DNA from: Lineolata rhizophorae
Lineage: Eukaryota > Ascomycota > Dothideomycetes > Lineolatales > Lineolataceae
Assembly (NCBI GenBank): GCA_010093515.1
Contig: MU001680.1
Location: 314,735 to 378,734 of the forward strand
Length of the DNA stretch: 64,000 nucleotides
Direction of reading: 5' to 3'
Part shown: positions 1-12,071 of the stretch, in pieces
How positions within the stretch are numbered: position 1 is the first letter of the stretch
Layout of the letters: the number at the start of each line of letters is the position of its first letter
Made by a program: the position numbers and the translations under genes
The notes under the pieces: generated by a model
Seen by the model: only the letters and a program-made list of their open reading frames with translations
Databases searched by the model: none
What the model was told of the DNA's origin: nothing

Positions 1-3000
1 GGCCTCCCAAGTCTAATCAGTTAATTCTCTACTGCGATAAGCCGCAATTACTGTGGCTACTACGGCTAAGAGCAAGGCAGACTGCTAGAATGCGGGGGGG
101 GGGGGGGAGATTTGTGGTATTGACGGAAGCAAAGCGCTCTCAAGTCGGATTCTTGTACAGCACTAGTTCTCGATGGTAGAAGTGAGTGGCTCCCCATCAC
201 CCATTATCATCGCCGCACGGCTACGCGCTCCCACTAGCTTGAGGGTGAGGTGCCGCGCTTGCGAAAGCCTGTTCATGTCGCCTCCGCCGTCTTCATATAT
301 ATATTTGCTTGCCGTTGTTGAGGTGTTCAGGCCGCATGACAGGAACTAAGTTTACCTTTGTATCCCAGACCAGAACATTGCCCTGATGATGTCACTTCTT
401 CTATGCAGAAACACATGAGAAGCCAGATAAGGCGTGGGTTATCGAACACTCCAAAAGCCCCAGTTGTCCGACGTATGACTTCACTGGTAAAGGCTCCGAG
501 GGCAACCTGGACAACCATTTAAGTCCTAGGAAGTAGGGCCCATCTCACGGAGGCACTTCCGTCCTAGCCTCAGCCAGTGACAGCAATATATCCAACACTT
601 GAGCACCATTTGCGCGGCCATCCCACATGCAAATGACTTCAATACAAACGAGCAGCGCGTCGTCGCAATCTAGCCGCCCACCTCAGCGACTACTACGCAA
701 TGGAAACCCGTCACCCCTCCTCCCAGTGAACGAGTCAAAAGCGACAGCAGAACCGCCGATCACTGATAGCCCCTCATCGATGCACCCCACGATACACATC
801 CTAGGTAGCTATGTATGTACCTACGTATCTATCCCATAGCTACCAAAATAGGCCCGATACGCACTCCGGGGACGCGCAACTGCTGCAGCAGTCTCGCCAC
901 ACCCGAACCCTGAACACCACTCCGCCGGGTCCGTTGGGAAAGGATCGAAAAGCTTTGGACCCTTTCCTGCGGCGGCGCCGATCACCCCGGGGAGGGCCCC
1001 AACGCTTCAATGTGGGAGGTTGTTGGCAGATCGTGGTGCGGAATTACCTCACACTCGCCCGCTCGTAGGTTCCACGACAGGAGGGCTTTCCACGCGAACC
1101 GCGGGCGTGGACGCCCATCGTCTCTTTACTAAATTGTTGGGACGAGACCGCGCGGCGCTCGACTGAATTGGCCGGCCACTCGGCCATCGCAACCTACGCC
1201 CGAGTATTGCGGATGATTGCGGACGTCGGGGCCGCCAAGGTCGTCCCATCGCCATCACCTCATGTCGTAGCCCGAGGCCGCAACCACCCGCTTAGCTAAG
1301 AAGGTAGCGCGACACCGAGCTCAGCTGCCCAGCCCGTCGAGCCTGCCCGTCCGCCTGGTCAGCCTGAGGTGGTCCGTTCGACCCACCGGGGCCCAGACCC
1401 GCCCGGACGCGGCACTGCGGGGTGCATTGCACGGCGGAGCGGGGAGAACGGGGTGGGTCCGAGGCGTGAGTGCAGGCGGGTCTGCAAGCGCCTGCTGCGG
1501 TGCCGTGGTAGGTTCTGGCACGGAGGACATTCGATCTCCTGATAGGTAGGTGGACATTGGGTTCAGAAATTTCTCTTTCGCCGGCCGCACAGCGCCGGAC
1601 CACTGGTGCCCTCTATCCGCGCAGACCACGGCAACATCCTGCCGCCGACAAATCTCCTGCCCCCCAATACTCCGCACTCCGCCCTGCACTCCGCAATCGG
1701 CATCCCGATCCGGGCTCGGCGCTCAGAGGCGTCCAGCCCAACCTGCGTCGACCTGCGAGTCTGCCCCGCTCGCAGCCAGAGAAGCAATATCTCAGAGCAA
1801 TCACGAGCAAATCGCCGCGCCCGACAAACATGCATCCAATTCTTCTCCATGCCCGCCTGCTACCCGCATGTTTAGGGAAGAAACCGCCCGAAAGCCACTC
1901 CACCTGCCAACCTCGCAATCTCCCAACCCACCCTCCTCCTCCCTTTCCCCTCCGACCCAACCCTCCCTACATACGTAGAACCCAAGCCAAGCCCTCCACT
2001 ACCTCCATACATGCCCCCCAGCCTACCCACCCACCCCCCGGCGACCCGGCCTCCCAGCAGACGCGCGCGGAGCCCCCGCCCGCGCCGGGGCCGTACTACG
2101 TACGCTCCGATCCCGGACGCTGCGCCCTCGCGCCCACCCCGGGCCCTTCTCGGCCCGGCGCCGAGCCGGGGTCGGATCGATTGCTCGGGACCCGTTGTGC
2201 TTGGGGGGTTTTGGGTGGTGAGACTTGCACGGCGCGGGCGTCGTGATGGTGGGGCCGGGCCTGGGGCGGCAGCGAGCGGAGAGGGCCTCCGAGATAGCCG
2301 CGACGAGTCGCGGACCTATGTACGGGCTGGGGCTCATGGATGCATGGGAAGACGTGTCGGCAGGCTAGGAAGTTGGGACGAAGTCGTGCGATGGATGTAG
2401 TACAGCGGCCATGCTTGGCCATGCTTGATTGTTTTGTGCTTGCTATTAAAACCTATCCAGTAGGTAATGTAGGTACTAGAGAATGCAACGCGCCATTCAA
2501 AAAAGGGATGCGAAGGTAGAACGAAGCTACCAAGGCCTTGAGCGGCTCATGTAAAGATACAAAGCGAGAAGAGAAGAAAAAGAAAGTCAAACGCTGAGCA
2601 GAAAACCATACTCATTAACCCATGCAAACAAAAAGGTAGAGTGGGTGGTCAAACTGGCGCCAACTTCTGCATAACAGCAGTGATAAAAAAGGCTCTCATG
2701 GATATCATGGTACACGTAGACCCAATAGCACACCAAAACGCCGATCCCGCGAACCCAAAACGAGCAAACGCGGTTACGCCAGCGGAAAAAGCAAACCCTT
2801 CCCGTGCACAACGGACCTGGGGAGCTCACCGCGAAATACGGTGAGCCAAACGAGAAAGAGGGTAGAGTGGGTTACGTGGACAAAAGGCTCTCGAGTCTCT
2901 CTCGTGATAAGACCAGCCCCTCGTCGCCCTCGCCAACCCTCCCTCCCTTGCCTCGCCTCCCAGACGCAGACAGCCCTGCAGAGTTTAACGTGCAGCGCTT

Positions 3001-3617
3001 ACTGATCGCATATGCCGATCTCCGGCCTTCTCGTTTTTCCTTGCTTTACCCCACAAAACCCCAACTCCGACGACCCTGGCTTTTGCTTTTTTCTTGTCTT
3101 TTCAACGGCTCGGTCTCGCACCGCCGTGTTGTTCACGTGCTCTGCGCCAATTTAGCGAACTTGCGCAGGACAACATCCCGCAGGTTCCGGAGAGGCTAGG
3201 CGACCTGGCTTCGGGCGTCTCCCTCGAGAGGGATGGCTACCTAGCTGGCTTGTCGGTGAAGAATGGTTGCCGGTGCGCCCTGCCGGACGTCGCATCCGCG
3301 CAAGCCGAGTAAAAGTCGGGAATTTTGAAAACGAACCGCCGATGATGATAATGATGATGAGCGGTAAGGAAGACGATGATAGTCTCGGGACCTCTCTCTC
3401 TCTCACCCTCTCGCATTCCAGTCTCGGCGCACGCCAAAAACCATGTCGTTTGGATGCTCCCCGTTCCTCCACCGTGCCCTCTCAGCGACCTCCAAAATTA
3501 TTAAGTGAAGATATTCCCCATAACATAGCATCCGTTTCGAATTTTCGAAAATTTCGACTCGAAAAGAACGCAGTATCACCCAAATACTGCAACGGCAGTA
3601 GCTTGCTTGCCGTACAT
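1..3617. other. intergenic region, no gene recognised
   Basis: I see no convincing gene in this stretch. Short open frames overlap on both strands and show no domain, splice pattern or recognisable composition. Roughly 840-2420 is visibly GC-rich. About 1911-2040 is pyrimidine-rich on the plus strand, a composition often seen near fungal transcription starts, but no good reading frame follows it. A G14 tract lies at 94-107 and a short TA run at about 296-303. A trinucleotide-like ATG/ATA run lies at about 3341-3360. The part next to 3617 probably holds the 3' untranslated region of the neighbouring minus-strand gene. Confidence 0.6.
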
Positions 3618-4354
3618 TCACACCGTATACCTGAACCCATGATGGTCGAGGTGCGTGGCGATGAAGTCGGCCACCTCCCTGTTGTCGACTGAGGAGCGCC
3701 GCCGCCGCTGGCGCTTGAGTTCGAGCTCGTTGTCCATGAGGCGGCCCTGGACCCAGGCGCGGAAGCCCGAGTCGCCGTGCCGCACCGCCTCGCAGTTGAG
3801 CAGGCCCGTCAGCACCGTCTTGATCTGCTGGTTGACCTCGTACAGGCGGTCTTCCTCGTAGTGGTGCTGCTGGGCCGACGGCGCGACGACGGCAGACGCA
3901 TGGCCGCCGTGCGGCAGCGGGTAGGGCGCCGTCGTGGGCGCGCCGGCCGGGTAGGAGGCCTGTGTCATGTTGGTGGGAGAGGAGGAGAGGGGCGAACCCG
4001 CTTCGGAGGAGATGTGGTAGAAGGGCGAGGTCGAGGTGGGTGAGCCGCAGGAAGATTGGGAGAGGCGGCGGCGGAGGCTATCTTGCTCCGTGGTTAGGGC
4101 AAGGTATTGTTGAAGGCCGTACTCCTGCGTAGGAAGGTACTGTTAGCATTATTGCTTGGATGCGCGAGTGCATGGTGAAGGGATAAACACCGGAGTGCCA
4201 ACACCAGAGGGCCACTCCAATAGGCGAGTGGAGTGGCCACCAGGCAAAACTGCGGGCAACCTCCGAATGGCGAGCAGAACCGCGGAGAATTAGTTACCTT
4301 TTCATTGGACCGCGGGGCATTGGCCATCATGGCGCTGAGCATTGACGTATGCAT
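3618..4354 (-). CDS. conserved fungal protein of unknown function, two exons
   Basis: I assign no function. Two exons fit well. Exon 1 is 4354-4298, with donor GTAACT and the protein beginning MHTSMLSAMMANAPRSNEK. Exon 2 is 4124-3618, with acceptor TACGCAG and a GCTAAC branch site close upstream. The 173 bp intron is in phase 0 and the product is 187 residues. Residues 20-70 are rich in Ser, Leu and Gln and start EYGLQQYLALTTEQDSLRRR. The C-terminal half (about 105-187) is predicted helical and charged, with a basic run KRQRRRRSS that could be a nuclear localisation signal, then REVADFIATHLDHHGFRYTV at the end. The block from EDRLYEVNQQIKTVLTGLLNCEAV onward looks like a folded, conserved core. 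There is no signal peptide or membrane segment. The gene stands alone, with long non-coding DNA on both sides. Splice signals and sustained frame make it a real gene; only its function is unknown. Confidence 0.8.
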
Positions 4355-7270
4355 TGTCGAATGTGATTTGCTTGTTTAGAAGGAGAGCCACGTTGGTGTG
4401 ACCTTTGCCTTTGCTTTTTTCCTTTCTTTCTTTTCAGTTTCGTGGGGTGTTTTGCTTGCTGAGAAATGAAAAGATATAAAAGTCTTGCGAAGGGCGTGGG
4501 GAGGGCAGTCGTTCAAATAGCTGCTCGGACGGGAATAGCGAAAGTACTGGTTTCTAGGTTGGACCGGGGGAGGGGGGGCTGCGCCTGGGGTTCTGGACTG
4601 CGTCGGAAGAATCTGGCGATGCACAAGAGGTCGAAAGACAATCAATAATTGGGCTGGTACGAGCCTGCGTGGTGTGTGGGGTGATAGGGCGAGTTGCGGG
4701 TTGGGCCAGTGAGCTGACAGGGCGGGTGCGGTCGGTACTCGGCAGGGCACGGAATCCGCGGTTCTGTGATCGTGGTAGGCGAGGGACGAAACCAACAGCT
4801 GAAGCAATAGCTGAAGGAGAAGCAGGCGAGCTCTGGGACCTTAAACGCGTATAATGGATTTCAAGTGGAGGCGGTGTGAAAGGAATCTGGATCGAGGAAC
4901 TCGAGGATTTAAAAATGGGAGAGGCTTGCTTGTTCCTTCCCGGCGGTGCTCGCGGTCTTTGTACCGGCCTGCCTGCCTGCCGCATATGCCACCGCGGCGT
5001 AGCGCTTCCGTCAATCGACGGCCTGGAAAATAATAGCCTCAAAGCGACGTAAGCTCCTGGCCTCCTTCCCCCTTGGAACCAAGCAACGGCGTCTCAGCGC
5101 GCAAGCGCAACCGGCAACCACCCACTCACGGCCCAAACCTCGCGCCAAAGCATGGGGGCCCTTCCCTCCTCCCTCTCCCGCGGTGGGGGTGCGATCTGCA
5201 GCAGCCCGGTCCCTCCTCCCCGAAGATGGAGGCGGAGAAAGCGCGCGCGCGCCAGAAAGGCAGACGCAAGCCTTGTGCGCCGCAAACCTCCCAACCAAGC
5301 AGGCACGCCCCCCTTCTCCGCCTCCCGGGCGAAACCTGGAGTGGCTCCGCGCCGGCTGCCGATCTTGCTGCAGGGCTGCGCAAGCACACCTCCCTCCCCA
5401 GCCCATTTGCCGTTCGCCGTGGCCCGCCGCGTGCCCGCACGCCCGACGAATCCCACGGCATGGCACGCCGACGCCGGCGCCTTGAGATTGGAAGGCGCCA
5501 GCGAGCACGCCTTTCCCGGGGCCCCCGACGGCAGCTTCCTTAGCCAAAAACCCGCTAATAGGGCAGAGGTACGCAGCTACAACATGGAGCACGGCACCTG
5601 TGAGCACAAGAGTGACAGAAAATGCGCGCTGGTCGCCTAGGCACCTGGACTAGGCATCGCGCCCCTCCCGTATCTCGCGCCTGTGCCTTGGTTCCCGATG
5701 GCGCTTGGAGAGCATAACTGAAACTACAGGCATCGGTGGCATTTTGGGTAAATTCCATGGGCGGCGCCGCGGGCAGTCGACAGTCCGCAATCTTCGATCT
5801 CTACCTACTGCGTAGGACCTGGTCCGGCGCCCGCCAAGGGTGCGTGCGCTCCACTGGACTCCCACCATGAAGCTCGTGTACCTGACAATCACCAAGGAAG
5901 AGCGCGGCGCTTTACCGTCACACCTCGGGGATGATGGTCTCCGACTTCGCCACCGCTTTGCCAGGTTGTGCGGCTCAAGCTTATTCTACTCTCAGCCGGG
6001 GGTACGCCTTGTCTTCCTTACCTAATTCTCCGCGAAGCTTCTTCTGCTCACTCTGGAAGAAACCAGAGATGCTGTTTCGCGCACCTTTAACCACGCCCTC
6101 TATTCATTTGCGCAAAGACCTGGCTGTCTCGACGTCGGCTGTGAGACGAGAGTACGGATACTGATGACGACAGTAATGACGTCAAGCGGAATTTTTTGGC
6201 GAGGCCCGGGCGCACCGCTCGACGGGGAGGAACTTCCCATCCATCCCTCACCTCCTCCTCCCATGGCGTCCCGCACCCACCACTAAGTCTCCCTCCCGTC
6301 TCGGGCGCTATAGTTTTAGCCCAACGGGGAAGGGCGGGATGATAACGGGGTCCGTGGATTCACTTTATCATCCCCGCACGGCATTATCCTTCGTTCCAGT
6401 AATATCCGCGGGACAACTTGGCAGCCATCCATCGGGATGCCGTGCGTGCGTGCGTGCCTTTCGCGCCGGTCCCGTCCCGCTCGGGCTCTCCAATCCAAAT
6501 CCCTGCTTTGCAGCTGTCACATTCGCGCAGCCTCGACGCGCGCGTTTCAGACAGGTCAGCTTCCCGCGGGCGCAGCGTGGGGATCGGCGCCAGGCCGAGC
6601 CTTGAGTGTCGAGTTGTGCGTTTGTCTGGACGAGCACTAGCCACACAAAACCGAGCCACGGGTCGAATGAAGTCACCATCCCGAGACCACGCCTGGCACA
6701 TAACCCCGGCGTTGGTGTGCTGTGCCACTCGCTGCTGGCGCAACCACCTCCGACTAATATGACGTCCAGCTCGCGACCGAGCGCTGCTGGGGGGCGATGA
6801 GAGCCCCGAGTCAAGATGATTTCGCTGTGATCACATTTACTGGTGTTTTCGTGGCCGCTGAGGCGAAGTGGGTGGGCATCAGCCACTTCCAGATCACCGA
6901 TCTCGTTCTCAGCAGGTCAGGGCCTCTGAAGAGGCTACGCGCATGCCCTTCGTCCCACGCTGCGCCAAGTTAACGTCTTGCGCTGCCCGACTTGAAACGC
7001 CGGGGATGCGGAGCGAGAAAATGGTGGGGTTTCCGATTGGCTCTTCTTGGGGTGAAAAGTGGGACGGTAACTGCCAAGCAGCGCGCTGCGAGATGCGGTG
7101 ATCGGCGGCTCATAAGATCAGCTTGTTGCACGTGGTTAACGTTTGATACCTGGTGTTGGTCCGAAATTAGGTGGTGACAGAGCGATTGACGTAAACTTGG
7201 CTTGTCCTATTCTGGGAGCGACCAAAGCACGAATGATGGAAACGTGAGTTAGATAGTCTAGAGGTATAGG

Positions 7271-7455
7271 ATGAAGTGACTTCGGGACGATGTAAGACTT
7301 GATTCGAGGCTAAGCAGACATGATCTCTCCTAGTTTAATCATAGTTGCGTGTATGACCTGGATGCGTGGAATGAAGTGACTTCGGAACAAAACATAAAAT
7401 TTAATTCAAAGCCAGGCAGGCATGATCTCTCGCAGGTTTAGTCATAGATGCATTT
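7271..7455. repeat. imperfect tandem duplication, 100 bp period
   Basis: Two adjacent copies begin with the same ten bases, ATGAAGTGAC, at 7271 and 7371. Both then carry GGC-AGC-like sequence followed by CATGATCTCTC and a TTTA-TCATAG tail. The first copy runs to about 7352 and the second to about 7453. Between the two anchors they differ at many positions, several of which look like G-to-A or C-to-T transitions, plus small indels. No open frame or terminal inverted repeat goes with them. Confidence 0.75.
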
Positions 7456-7760
7456 TGCCCCCCGTTAGGTACCCGTATTGGAACATTCGACGTCAATTTC
7501 GATCACCTGATATGTTTCTTCTTATGTAACTGGACGCTGTCGAGCTTCCAGAAATTTTCTCCTGCAGACGATTCTTGGGTTAAGGATCCGGTAGGCCTGG
7601 CGGTATAAGCGAAGACAATAGGCCGCAACATCTGATCTATGGATCTCGCAAGTTTAAGCCGATAGTAGGCAACTTTCACGAAGCGAAGGGCCTGAGACGC
7701 TAGCCTTGGATGGCATCCGGTGGTTCCTTAGAAGTGATAAAAAAGCGTGACAGTTCGACA

Positions 7761-7977
7761 GTTCAACAGTGCCATATCGTGCTCTTGACCTCACCAACAA
7801 TGGAAACTTACGTATTCGCCTATCCATGAAATAGTTGTCTGAGACCATATGTTCGTACGAGTCGAGACGCTTCAATAGCGCCATACTCGTGAACTCCTGT
7901 CCTCACGAACAATGGAAACCTGCGTATTCGTCTAGGTACGAGATACTCATCTCATACCACATGCTCGTACGAGTCTC
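7761..7977. repeat. imperfect tandem duplication, about 109 bp period
   Basis: A second duplicated unit lies a few hundred bases from the first pair. Both copies start with TTCAAYAGYGCCATA (7762 and 7871), share ACAATGGAAAC followed by TRCGTATTCG, and end in CATRYTCGTACGAGTC (ends near 7861 and 7975). Many differences between copies are transitions. The second copy ends just short of a CACT microsatellite at 7989-8005 and the 3' end of the SET-domain gene. Confidence 0.75.
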
Positions 7978-7991
7978 AAGCCACATACCAC

Positions 7992-8744
7992 TCACTCACT
8001 CACTCTCGACACCTTATCCGCATCCACATCACCACCACCACCCTCACCCTCCTCACCCAGCCCTTCATCCCCCCTCCTCCCCTTCCAAAACCCCTTCCCA
8101 TAACTCACCACCACCTCCTCCCCCTTCGCAATGCCCCTCTTCCCCCTCCCCATCCTCCCCACCCCAACCACAAAAACCCCCACCATCCTCTCCCGCCTCC
8201 CGCGCCCCACCTCGACCCACACGTCGCGAAACTCGGCGTTGGGCCCCAAGGGCCGCACCCCGCGGTAGTCGTTCACGAAGCGCGCCTCGTTGCCGCAGCG
8301 GCGGGCGTCGACGCCGAGGCCGCGGTCGCGGTCCAGCGAGAGGTCGTACGAGGAGGTCGGGTCGGAGGAGGAGGAGTCGTGCACGACGCCGAGGTAGAGG
8401 ACGATGGGCGAGGAGGGCGGTAAGTGCGTGGCGGCGAAGAGGCCGTGCTGGGCGTGGGCGGGATGGGCGGGGGTAGTGATGGGCGCGATGCGGACGTGAG
8501 GAGAGGGGCCGGCCGGGAGGCGGAAGGGGGATGGAGGGTGAGTGGTGATGGGGTTGGTGGGTGTTGGGTTGGAGGATGGGGGGGACGCTGAGGGGGAAGT
8601 GGTGGTTGTGGTTAGAGAGGCGCGGAGTTCGGGCGTGATGCTGGCGGAGTAGATGGGTGAGGTCAGGTAGGTTAGGTTGGGGGGCCAGTTCTTTGGTAGC
8701 TTTTGCTGGGGTTTGAAGCCGGAGGTTGAAGAGCGTCGTCCCAT
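7992..8744 (-). CDS. SET-domain protein, single exon
   Basis: This is a 250-residue protein with a compact SET-type fold signature, so it is probably a protein lysine methyltransferase or a non-catalytic relative. The target is unknown. The three landmark motifs are in the right order. HGLFA at about 100-104 is followed by IVLYLG (the G-x-G-x-F-A / Y-x-G entry of SET). CGNEARFVNDYRG at about 150-162 sits where R-F-x-N-H-S normally lies. GEEVVVSYGKGFW at about 208-220 is the G-E-E-x-x-x-x-Y motif. The usual His of the N-H-S motif reads N-D-Y, and no post-SET cysteines are seen. Residues 35-95 are rich in Pro, Ser and Thr. The tail is Gly/Glu-rich and probably disordered. The start at 8744 is the first ATG and has a good context (CAACCATGG); the frame is open further upstream but without an ATG. 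It has no close neighbours. Confidence 0.75.
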   Translation of the reverse strand: MGRRSSTSGFKPQQKLPKNWPPNLTYLTSPIYSASITPELRASLTTTTTSPSASPPSSNPTPTNPITTHPPSPFRLPAGPSPHVRIAPITTPAHPAHAQHGLFAATHLPPSSPIVLYLGVVHDSSSSDPTSSYDLSLDRDRGLGVDARRCGNEARFVNDYRGVRPLGPNAEFRDVWVEVGRGRRERMVGVFVVGVGRMGRGKRGIAKGEEVVVSYGKGFWKGRRGDEGLGEEGEGGGGDVDADKVSRVSE

Positions 8745-11486
8745 GGTTGAATGGCTGAACGTAAATGCGAAAGGACTCGGGAAACCCTGCAATGGATTTG
8801 CTATCCAGATGGCTATTGCCCGTGTTCTCTCGTCTAGGTAAAATTTGAGTGGTTCGACTCTTCAAATAGCTCGCAACGGCCTAGTTAGGTATAGAATAAC
8901 CCTAATAGGCGAGTAGTTGTGGGGCCATATACGAACACTATCGCTATTCGAAGCGCTCGGTCTTAGAGCAAGAACTCGTGTTCAGGTATTGACCGAGACA
9001 AGCCCGAGTGAGATTTTTGCCGACTGATCGTCGCCCTTGGAAGCAGGTGGACTGACAAGAAAAGGAGAGGAAGAAGTTGTGGAATTTTTTGGAAGGGCGG
9101 TCAATGCACTCCGTAGAAGCTGAACGGCACTTCGCTAGCAAGCCCGTGAAGCACACACGACACTCTACTACGTAGGTAATTCGTTCAAGTTAGGGCGTAG
9201 TCCAAGTGGAGAGCCAGCTGATGGAACGGGCCAGACTCTAGCTGGCCGCGCGCACGTTCGTTAAGACCCGGGAGCCTCTCCGCTCGCCAAGAGATCGAAA
9301 GGAGAACGGCGGCCCGCGCCGGATGCCCGAAAGGAGCAACTCTGCCAATGGCCTCGCACGAGCAGTCGATCCAAGCAAAATGAAAACGAATCCCTCCTAA
9401 TCCCCATCTGCGGCGCAAATTCATGCCCGGCCGTTGGCGAAGTGAGGTCGATTCAGTCGCTCAACACGGCCGAAACTGAATTCGGGTCTGGAATTGAGCG
9501 TGGGTCCGTTGCCGCGTTTGGCGGGCTTCATTGAAAGTTCACGGTCCAGGGGAGCGCGTGCCGATCGACTCCCGCGCGCGACTCGCCAATAGCGCTTCGG
9601 CCAAGGGAGACACCACCACCTTTCTCTTATGCGCGCAACTCTCGCGTTTTGGCGGCGTTGCGCCATGAGCGCCCAGCTCATTTCCCGCGACCCGCTGCAC
9701 ACGCAAGCAAGCGGCTGGCAGCGACAGCGCCTGGGCAGTCTGGCCTTCGAGTACATACGAGCACGGAGAACGGGTCCCACAGGCCCACGGCCGGAAATGT
9801 CAACTTGTCTGCAATTGGGGGTAGGCCGCTTCTTCCGCGACACGGTGGTGGCCGGAAGATCCATGGCGATCGGAGCCCATTTGCATCGTTGCAGCACAAG
9901 AGAGCGGTGGAGAATGGAGAAGCCGTCTACAGGAAAATCCAGGGGACCAATACGAAACAACCATTGTTAATTCGATAGACTTGCTCCTCTTCAAAGGCCC
10001 ATGGAACTTGGCAATTATAGTGAGTTCTCAGCAAGTTCCGCCTTCGTTGAGCGTATTTTTTGCTTCATGTATAGTGAATGAGCCACGGGACATGTTGGTA
10101 GCCTGTGGATTACTATTGGGCAACCCGCTCAGTGACTGCCGCAAGGGCGGATGGAAAATCTCGTTTGATTTCGGGTGCTTACGCGTCGCAAAGAATTCTT
10201 GTAGGGCATTGAAACCCTTCACATGCAATCGGCTTAGCGTCTACGACGTACATCCTGGCGCCGATAGCTGCAGGAACGCAAACGGGAGCGCTAGTTAAGG
10301 CGCACCCTCGAGCCGCTTGCGAATCAGTTGTACGATTGCCCACGGCGGGAATATCCCTCAGTCGATCGGAATTCTCCAATCTCGATTTCCTCGGCCTCGA
10401 AAGTTCACCGAAGAGAAGGCCCAAAAATAGACCGCGCGTCGGAGGCACGCGCAAAGCTCTACATTGTGTTGGCACTGAAGAAGCCGTTGCAAAGGATGTT
10501 ACTCCGTATTGCACCCAAAAATGTAACAAAGAACGGACCTGCAGGTCATCATCCCGCTCATTATTATCTCGTCCCTCTAAGGCCTGATCCGGACGTGGCC
10601 CGTGACCTGCAGCGCAGATTTGGTAGCCCGCCGTTCCCCTCGAGGGAACGCTCGTGGCAATCACTTTGCTTACAGAGACATCAAGCAATTTATCCCAGAA
10701 TCCCATCGGCACATGCTTCGCCATACAGAGCCCTGCAAGACCATATTGCTTCGACGCACTCGGGGCAAAGGCTTCCATCGCAGCTGGGAACAGAAAGACC
10801 GGTCGAAGTCGAAAACGGTCCCGCGCTCATTTGCCCCACGACGAATTAAACACTTGGTTGTTTGGGGCGCATGGGTGGTAGGCCCGTGCAGCTGATTGGG
10901 CTGATGGAAGGCCGACCCCAAGCCCGGACAGGAAAAGACTCAGGGGAGCCCAGCGAACGACATGCAGACTGCAGTCGGACCTCCTTGCGGCACCGCGGCT
11001 CCGCAATTTCGTTTGGCCACGCATTCACCAAGCCCGAGCGCACTCCCACCAACGGGGGACACCGGGGCCAGGGTTGTCTGGGCAGCCAACTCCCTAGCCT
11101 AGCCGGCCTTCGATGTCTTTCCCAACTGACTCTCCACCTTCTAGCGTCGACGGCAGGGTTGAGCGTACCCCCTTTTCGGGCCTCTCAGAGGAGTGGCGTC
11201 TTTAGAGCCTCGCAACCAACGACAGTGGTCCCCCAATGGCAAGTCGCGCGACAGGGGGGCTTGCTTAGAGGCTCAACCGCCTTCATCTTGCCGTATAAAG
11301 ATGCTGCCGTCACCCAAGTGAATCTTGTTTTCCTTTCTTCCCTTCACCCACACTGCAATCGCTCACTCACACCGGTCTTTCGCCGATTTCACTCGTTTAT
11401 ACCACCTGAGCAACCCATTCTCCATACTATTACCACGTAATATCTCTTAATACCAAACCTCACCAAACTCCCTCCAATCAGTCAAA
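8745..11486 (+). other. intergenic region, including the upstream region of the GPI-protein gene
   Basis: No gene is recognised. The two longest open frames, on the minus strand at 9421-9960 and 10179-10778, have no recognisable domain and compete with open frames on the other strand. The stretch nearest 11486 carries a TATA box and a CT- and AC-rich leader that fit a strongly expressed gene starting at 11487. ACTCCGTA octamers occur at 9108-9115 and 10501-10508. Confidence 0.5.
11294..11299 (+). promoter_or_regulatory. TATA box of the GPI-anchored wall-protein gene
   Basis: TATAAA lies 188 bp before the start codon and is followed by a pyrimidine-rich stretch (about 11328-11360) and an AC-rich leader running into CAAAATG at the start. 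This layout is typical of highly expressed fungal cell-wall genes. The start of transcription is inferred, not seen. Confidence 0.55.
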
Positions 11487-12071
11487 ATGCGTTTCGCTAC
11501 CGTCGCTACTGTCGCCGCTGGCCTCATCTCCGGTGCCGCCGCTTCCTGGGGCCCGATGTACAACCACACCGGCATGCCGGAGTACGTGACTGAGGTCGTC
11601 ACTGCCTACACGACCTTCTGCCCTGGCCCGACTGAGATCACCCACGGTGGTGCTACCTACACCGTCACCGAGGCCACGACTCTGACCATCACGGACTGCC
11701 CGTGCACTGTCACCAAGCCCGTCATGACCTCGACCTACGAGGTCTGCGAGACCTGGTAAGTTTATCTTTTGAATTCAAACCATAGGCTGTTCAAGTCTGC
11801 TAATGATGCCTTCAGCACTCCGGTCTACACCCCGCCGGTTGAGTCGACGCCCCTCCCCAGCTACACCCCCCCGGTGTACACCAACGGCACCACCATCTGC
11901 ACCACCTCGACTCCGGCGGCCCCAGAGACCCCGGAGACGTCGGTCTACCCCACTGGCACCGGCGCCTACACCACCCCATCCTCTCCGGAGTTCACCGGCG
12001 CCGCCAACAAGGCCGCCGCCGCCGGTGGCGCGGGTCTTGCCGCCGTCATGGGTCTCGCCGCCCTTTTGTAA
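11487..12071 (+). CDS. GPI-anchored cell wall protein, clock-controlled gene 6 (CCG-6)-like
   Basis: This is a small secreted wall protein of 174 residues. Exon 1 is 11487-11755 and exon 2 is 11816-12071. The 60 bp intron has donor GTAAGT and acceptor TTCAG, with CTAAT as branch site, and it splits a Cys codon. Residues 1-19 form a signal peptide ending in an Ala-rich stretch. Residues 30-90 hold the conserved block with [18 protein letters not shown], then [20 protein letters not shown], as in Neurospora CCG-6 and related Ser/Thr-rich wall proteins. Residues 91-150 are Pro/Thr/Ser-rich and probably O-glycosylated. The C-terminus, after a small-residue site around EFTGAANKA, is a hydrophobic tail that signals GPI attachment. 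The codons are strongly biased to C at the third position, which together with the TATA box suggests high expression. The family assignment is from memory of the conserved block. Confidence 0.85.

Larger units (their letters stand above)
4355..7991. other. intergenic region with diverged repeats at the right end
   Basis: No gene is recognised. About 4600-6900 is GC-rich and gives several overlapping open frames on both strands, which I take as composition artefacts. From about 7200 the base composition becomes more AT-rich and contains two pairs of diverged tandem duplications, listed separately. The first few hundred bases are the upstream region of the minus-strand gene that starts at 4354. 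Confidence 0.55.

Noticed and set aside
9421-9960. 179-codon minus-strand frame
   Set aside because: Arg- and Trp-rich without motif, with competing frames on the plus strand.
10179-10778. 199-codon minus-strand frame beginning MEAFAPSASKQYGLAGLCMA
   Set aside because: It starts with ATG and looks mildly protein-like, but a 173-codon frame covers the other strand, and I see no domain, splice signals or homologue. It could be revisited with expression data.
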